The notes under the pieces: generated by a model | Databases searched by the model: none | The model's input: only the letters and a program-made list of their open reading frames with translations | Told to the model about the DNA's origin: nothing | Assembly (NCBI GenBank): GCA_002348045.1 | Contig: DDYO01000242.1 | Span: 1-8,905 of the forward strand | Direction: 5' to 3' | DNA length: 8,905 nt | Source of the DNA: Anaerolineales bacterium UBA2232 | GTDB taxonomy: Bacteria; Chloroflexota; Anaerolineae; UBA2200 | Part shown: positions 6,219-8,905 of the stretch, piece by piece | Position numbering within the stretch: position 1 is the stretch's first letter | How the letters are laid out: every line of letters starts with the position of its first letter | Position numbers and translations under genes: made by a program

Positions 6219-7886
6219 CTAGATCAGGGCCGCTGAACGGTACTCGCCAAAGACATCCCTCAGCACGTGACAGATCTCTCCCAGGGTCACTTCAGCCTCG
6301 ACACAGGCCATCACGGCCGGTACAAGGTTGTCGGAGCCTGCTGCGACGTCCCTGAGCTGAGCCAACATCTGCGCGACCCGGGCAGCGTCTCTTTGCGCCC
6401 GCCGCTCCGCCAGTGCACCTACCCGTCGCTCACGCAGCCCGGGGTCCACCCGCAGCAGCCGCTGCACACCAGTGTCATCACTGACAAAGTCATTCACCCC
6501 AACGACCACGGTGTTCTTGGAATCCACTTGTCGTTGATAATTGTAAGCGCTCTCCTGGATCTCCGCCTGCATGTATCCTCGTTCGATCGCCCGCAAAGCA
6601 CCGCCCATGTCATCAATGCGCTGGAGGTAATCCGTCGCCCTGCGCTCAATCTCATCGGTCAGCCACTCGAGATAATAACTGCCAGCAAGGGGGTCAATCG
6701 TATCGGTCACGCCAGTTTCGTGAGCGATAATCTGCTGGGTGCGAAGCGCTATCCTCACAGAGTCCTCAGTGGGCAAGCCGAGAGCCTCGTCCCTGGAGTT
6801 GGTGTGCAGGCTCTGGGTACCTCCCAGCACTGCCGCAAGGGCTTGAACGGCAACACGAACCACATTGTTCTCTGGCTGCTGCGCTGTCAATGCGCTGCCC
6901 GCCGTCTGGGTATGAAAGCGCAGTCGCCATGAGCGCGAATCCTTCGCTCCAAAGCGATCCCTCATCAGCCGGGCCCACATGCGACGTGCTGCCCGGAACT
7001 TGGCGATCTCTTCCAGAAGGTTGTTGTGGGCATTGAAGAAGAAGGAAAGCTGGCCGGCAAACTCATCGACATCCAAACCAGCTCGAAGGGCCGCCTCCAC
7101 ATAGGCGACCGCATTGGCCATGGTGAAGGCCACCTCCTGGACCGCCGTCGAGCCAGCCTCACGGATGTGATAGCCGCTGATTGAGATGGCATTCCATCGG
7201 GGAAGATGGTCCTTGCAGTAGGCAAAGAGGTCGGTAATCAGCCTCATGGATGGAGCGGGAGGGAAGATGTACGTGCCCCTGGCCACGTACTCCTTGAGAA
7301 TGTCGTTCTGGACCGTTCCCCTGAGCTGGCGAGAGTCCACACCCTGCCTCTTGGCCACTGCGATGTACATAGCCAGCAGAACCATCGCGGGCGCGTTGAT
7401 GGTCATAGAGGTGCTCACCTTGTCCAGAGGAATGCCGCTAAAGAGCGCCTCCATGTCCGCCAGAGAGCTGATGGCGACGCCGACTCGCCCCACCTCCCCT
7501 TCCGCCAGGGGATGGTCGGAGTCATATCCCACCTGGGTGGGTAGGTCAAAGGCCACTGACAGCCCGGTCTGGCCCTGCTCCAGCAGATATCGGTAACGGC
7601 TGTTCGACTCCTCTGCCGATGCGTAACCGGCATACTGGCGCATCGTCCACAGCTGACCCCTGTACATGGTAGGCTGGACTCCGCGGGTGAACGGGAACTC
7701 ACCGGGAAGCCCCAGCGATGTCAGGTAATCCTGCGCAGCGGTGGCCGGCGTGTATACCCGGTCTACCTGAATACCCGAAGGAGTGGAAAAACAGTCCTTT
7801 CGTTCGGGGAATCGCTTCAGTGTCGGTTGAAGCGTATCGCGTTCCCACACTTCCAGGGCTTGGTTCAGTTCTGATATCTCCATCAT
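6219..7886 (-). CDS. methylmalonyl-CoA mutase, large (catalytic) subunit, split type
   Basis: This is the TIM-barrel subunit that binds the acyl-CoA and runs the B12-dependent interconversion of (R)-methylmalonyl-CoA and succinyl-CoA. It has 555 residues and no C-terminal B12-binding domain, as in archaeal and some bacterial split mutases. The residues that distinguish methylmalonyl-CoA mutase are present at a constant offset of four from the Propionibacterium enzyme: Tyr85 in TMRQYAGY (Tyr89), Arg203 in [10 protein letters not shown] (Arg207), and His240 in SGYHIREAG (His244). [18 protein letters not shown] and [10 protein letters not shown] are also conserved. Two ATG codons stand in tandem (7886 and 7883). 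AAGGGG at 7890-7895 is 3 bases from the first and 6 from the second, so the second may be used. The gene lies 22 bases after the decarboxylase subunit. The longer in-frame extension to 7988 overlaps that gene and is not family-like. No small subunit adjoins it; the only one in view is at 2269-2682. Confidence 0.95.
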   Translation of the reverse strand: MMEISELNQALEVWERDTLQPTLKRFPERKDCFSTPSGIQVDRVYTPATAAQDYLTSLGLPGEFPFTRGVQPTMYRGQLWTMRQYAGYASAEESNSRYRYLLEQGQTGLSVAFDLPTQVGYDSDHPLAEGEVGRVGVAISSLADMEALFSGIPLDKVSTSMTINAPAMVLLAMYIAVAKRQGVDSRQLRGTVQNDILKEYVARGTYIFPPAPSMRLITDLFAYCKDHLPRWNAISISGYHIREAGSTAVQEVAFTMANAVAYVEAALRAGLDVDEFAGQLSFFFNAHNNLLEEIAKFRAARRMWARLMRDRFGAKDSRSWRLRFHTQTAGSALTAQQPENNVVRVAVQALAAVLGGTQSLHTNSRDEALGLPTEDSVRIALRTQQIIAHETGVTDTIDPLAGSYYLEWLTDEIERRATDYLQRIDDMGGALRAIERGYMQAEIQESAYNYQRQVDSKNTVVVGVNDFVSDDTGVQRLLRVDPGLRERRVGALAERRAQRDAARVAQMLAQLRDVAAGSDNLVPAVMACVEAEVTLGEICHVLRDVFGEYRSAALI

Positions 7887-7908
7887 TGACCCCTTGCTGC
7901 CACCACGA

Positions 7909-8904
7909 TTATCGCGCCAGCAGCGCCAGAACCGCCCCACCTGCCATGACCGAGGCGATTTGCCCTGCTGTGTTGGAGGCCATCGCATGCATCAGCAGAA
8001 AGTTGGACAGGTCTTCCTCCAGCGCAAACTTGTGCACAACCCGCGCGGACATGGGAAAGGCCGAGATTCCGGACGCTCCAACCAGAGGGTTGACCTTGCC
8101 TTTCGATAGCACGCACATCAGCTTGCCAAACATCACGCCCGCCGCCGTATCCAAGGTGAAAGCCACCAGCCCCATCACCACGATGAGAACAGTCCTCCAC
8201 TGCAGGAAGTTGGCAGCGCTCATCGAAGAGCCTACCGCCACACCCAGCAGTATGGTAACAATGTTTGCCAGTTCGTTCTGTGCAGCCTGAGAGAGGCGAT
8301 TGACCACGCCGCTTTCCCGCATGAGGTTTCCAAACATCAACATCCCAATCAGGGGGGTTGCCATTGGCACCAGCAGTCCGCAGACCACCGTCACCACGAT
8401 GGGAAAGATGATGCGCGTGGCATGGGAGATCGGTTTGTCAGCATAAGGCATTTTGATGCGACGCTCTTCACGGGTAGTCAAGAGGCGCATCACCGGGGGC
8501 TGAATCAGGGGAACCAGCGACATGTATGAGTAGGCTGCCACAGCGATGGGGCCCAACAAGTGGGGAGCCAGTATGGAAGCAACATAGATCGACGTCGGAC
8601 CATCGGCTGATCCAATTACGCCGATGGAAGCGGCTTCGTTCAGGCTAAATCCCAGGCTCCGGGCAAACAACATCGTGCCAAAGATGCCAAACTGCGCCGC
8701 CGCGCCCAGCAGCACCAGCACCGGGTACTGAAGCAGAGGACCAAAATCCGTCAACGCGCCCACACCGATAAAGATCAGAGCTGGCAAAACCTCGGTAGTG
8801 ATACCCGCTTCGTAAAAGACGTACAGGAGTCCATGGGGGTCGGTGATGCCGCTGGCGGGAATGTTGGCCAAGATACAACCAAAACCGATTGGCAGCAGCA
8901 ACAA
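7909..8904 (-). CDS. Na+-translocating decarboxylase beta subunit (OadB/MmdB family), 5' end cut by window edge
   Basis: This is the membrane subunit that decarboxylates carboxybiotin and couples it to Na+ export in oxaloacetate, methylmalonyl-CoA and glutaconyl-CoA decarboxylases. The 331 visible residues run from the conserved LLLLPIGFG segment to a TAA stop. The frame stays open to the window edge, so the usual N-terminal residues lie outside. Family signatures are all present: [12 protein letters not shown] (residues 47-58), [11 protein letters not shown] (65-75), [10 protein letters not shown] with the Na+/proton-site aspartate (Asp101), [14 protein letters not shown] (124-137), [11 protein letters not shown] (191-201), and the C-terminal FLLMHAM segment. 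Several hydrophobic segments alternate with short loops, as expected of a polytopic protein. The mutase and epimerase downstream favour methylmalonyl-CoA as substrate over oxaloacetate. That choice is inference from context, because the beta subunit alone does not reveal the substrate. The alpha (carboxyltransferase), gamma and biotin-carrier partners are not in the window. Confidence 0.95.
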   Translation of the reverse strand: MLLLPIGFGCILANIPASGITDPHGLLYVFYEAGITTEVLPALIFIGVGALTDFGPLLQYPVLVLLGAAAQFGIFGTMLFARSLGFSLNEAASIGVIGSADGPTSIYVASILAPHLLGPIAVAAYSYMSLVPLIQPPVMRLLTTREERRIKMPYADKPISHATRIIFPIVVTVVCGLLVPMATPLIGMLMFGNLMRESGVVNRLSQAAQNELANIVTILLGVAVGSSMSAANFLQWRTVLIVVMGLVAFTLDTAAGVMFGKLMCVLSKGKVNPLVGASGISAFPMSARVVHKFALEEDLSNFLLMHAMASNTAGQIASVMAGGAVLALLAR

Positions 8905-8905
8905 C

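Noticed and set aside
7887..7988. An N-terminal extension of the methylmalonyl-CoA mutase starting at 7988
   Set aside because: It overlaps the end of the decarboxylase subunit, and a ribosome site with tandem ATG codons lies at the shorter start.

Overview
All ten well-supported genes lie on the minus strand and read from the right edge towards base 1. Gaps are at most about 64 bases and several genes overlap, so the window looks like one long operon, or the inside of one. No promoter, terminator, riboswitch, RNA gene, mobile element or CRISPR array is visible. All ten reading frames look intact. The sequence is moderately GC-rich by eye.

In transcription order the layout is: (1) 8904-7909, the 3' part of a Na+-pumping carboxylic-acid/acyl-CoA decarboxylase beta subunit (OadB/MmdB family); (2) 7886-6219, a methylmalonyl-CoA mutase large subunit of the split, archaeal-like type; (3) 6185-5424, a class I SAM methyltransferase of unknown target; (4) 5359-4949, methylmalonyl-CoA epimerase; (5) 4958-4431, corrinoid adenosyltransferase; (6) 4375-2696, a second mutase large subunit whose active-site residues are those of isobutyryl-CoA mutase; (7) 2682-2269, a separate B12-binding small subunit; (8) 2237-1197, a MeaB/ArgK-type mutase GTPase chaperone; (9) 1212-586, a histidine phosphatase; (10) 589-47, a GNAT acetyltransferase.

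The genes form a coherent coenzyme-B12 carbon-skeleton rearrangement module. Succinyl-CoA and (R)-methylmalonyl-CoA are interconverted by mutase, and the epimerase makes the (S)-form. A biotin/Na+ decarboxylase, of which only the beta subunit is seen, would release CO2 to give propionyl-CoA and export Na+. The adenosyltransferase makes adenosylcobalamin and the MeaB protein guards its loading. The most notable feature is that two large subunits with opposite substrate signatures (Tyr/Arg against Phe/Gln) sit with only one B12-binding subunit in view.

A sodium-pumping decarboxylase beta subunit beside mutase and epimerase suggests an anaerobic or fermentative bacterium that makes or consumes propionate. 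The protein style recalls Chloroflexota, but the sequence does not prove the phylum.
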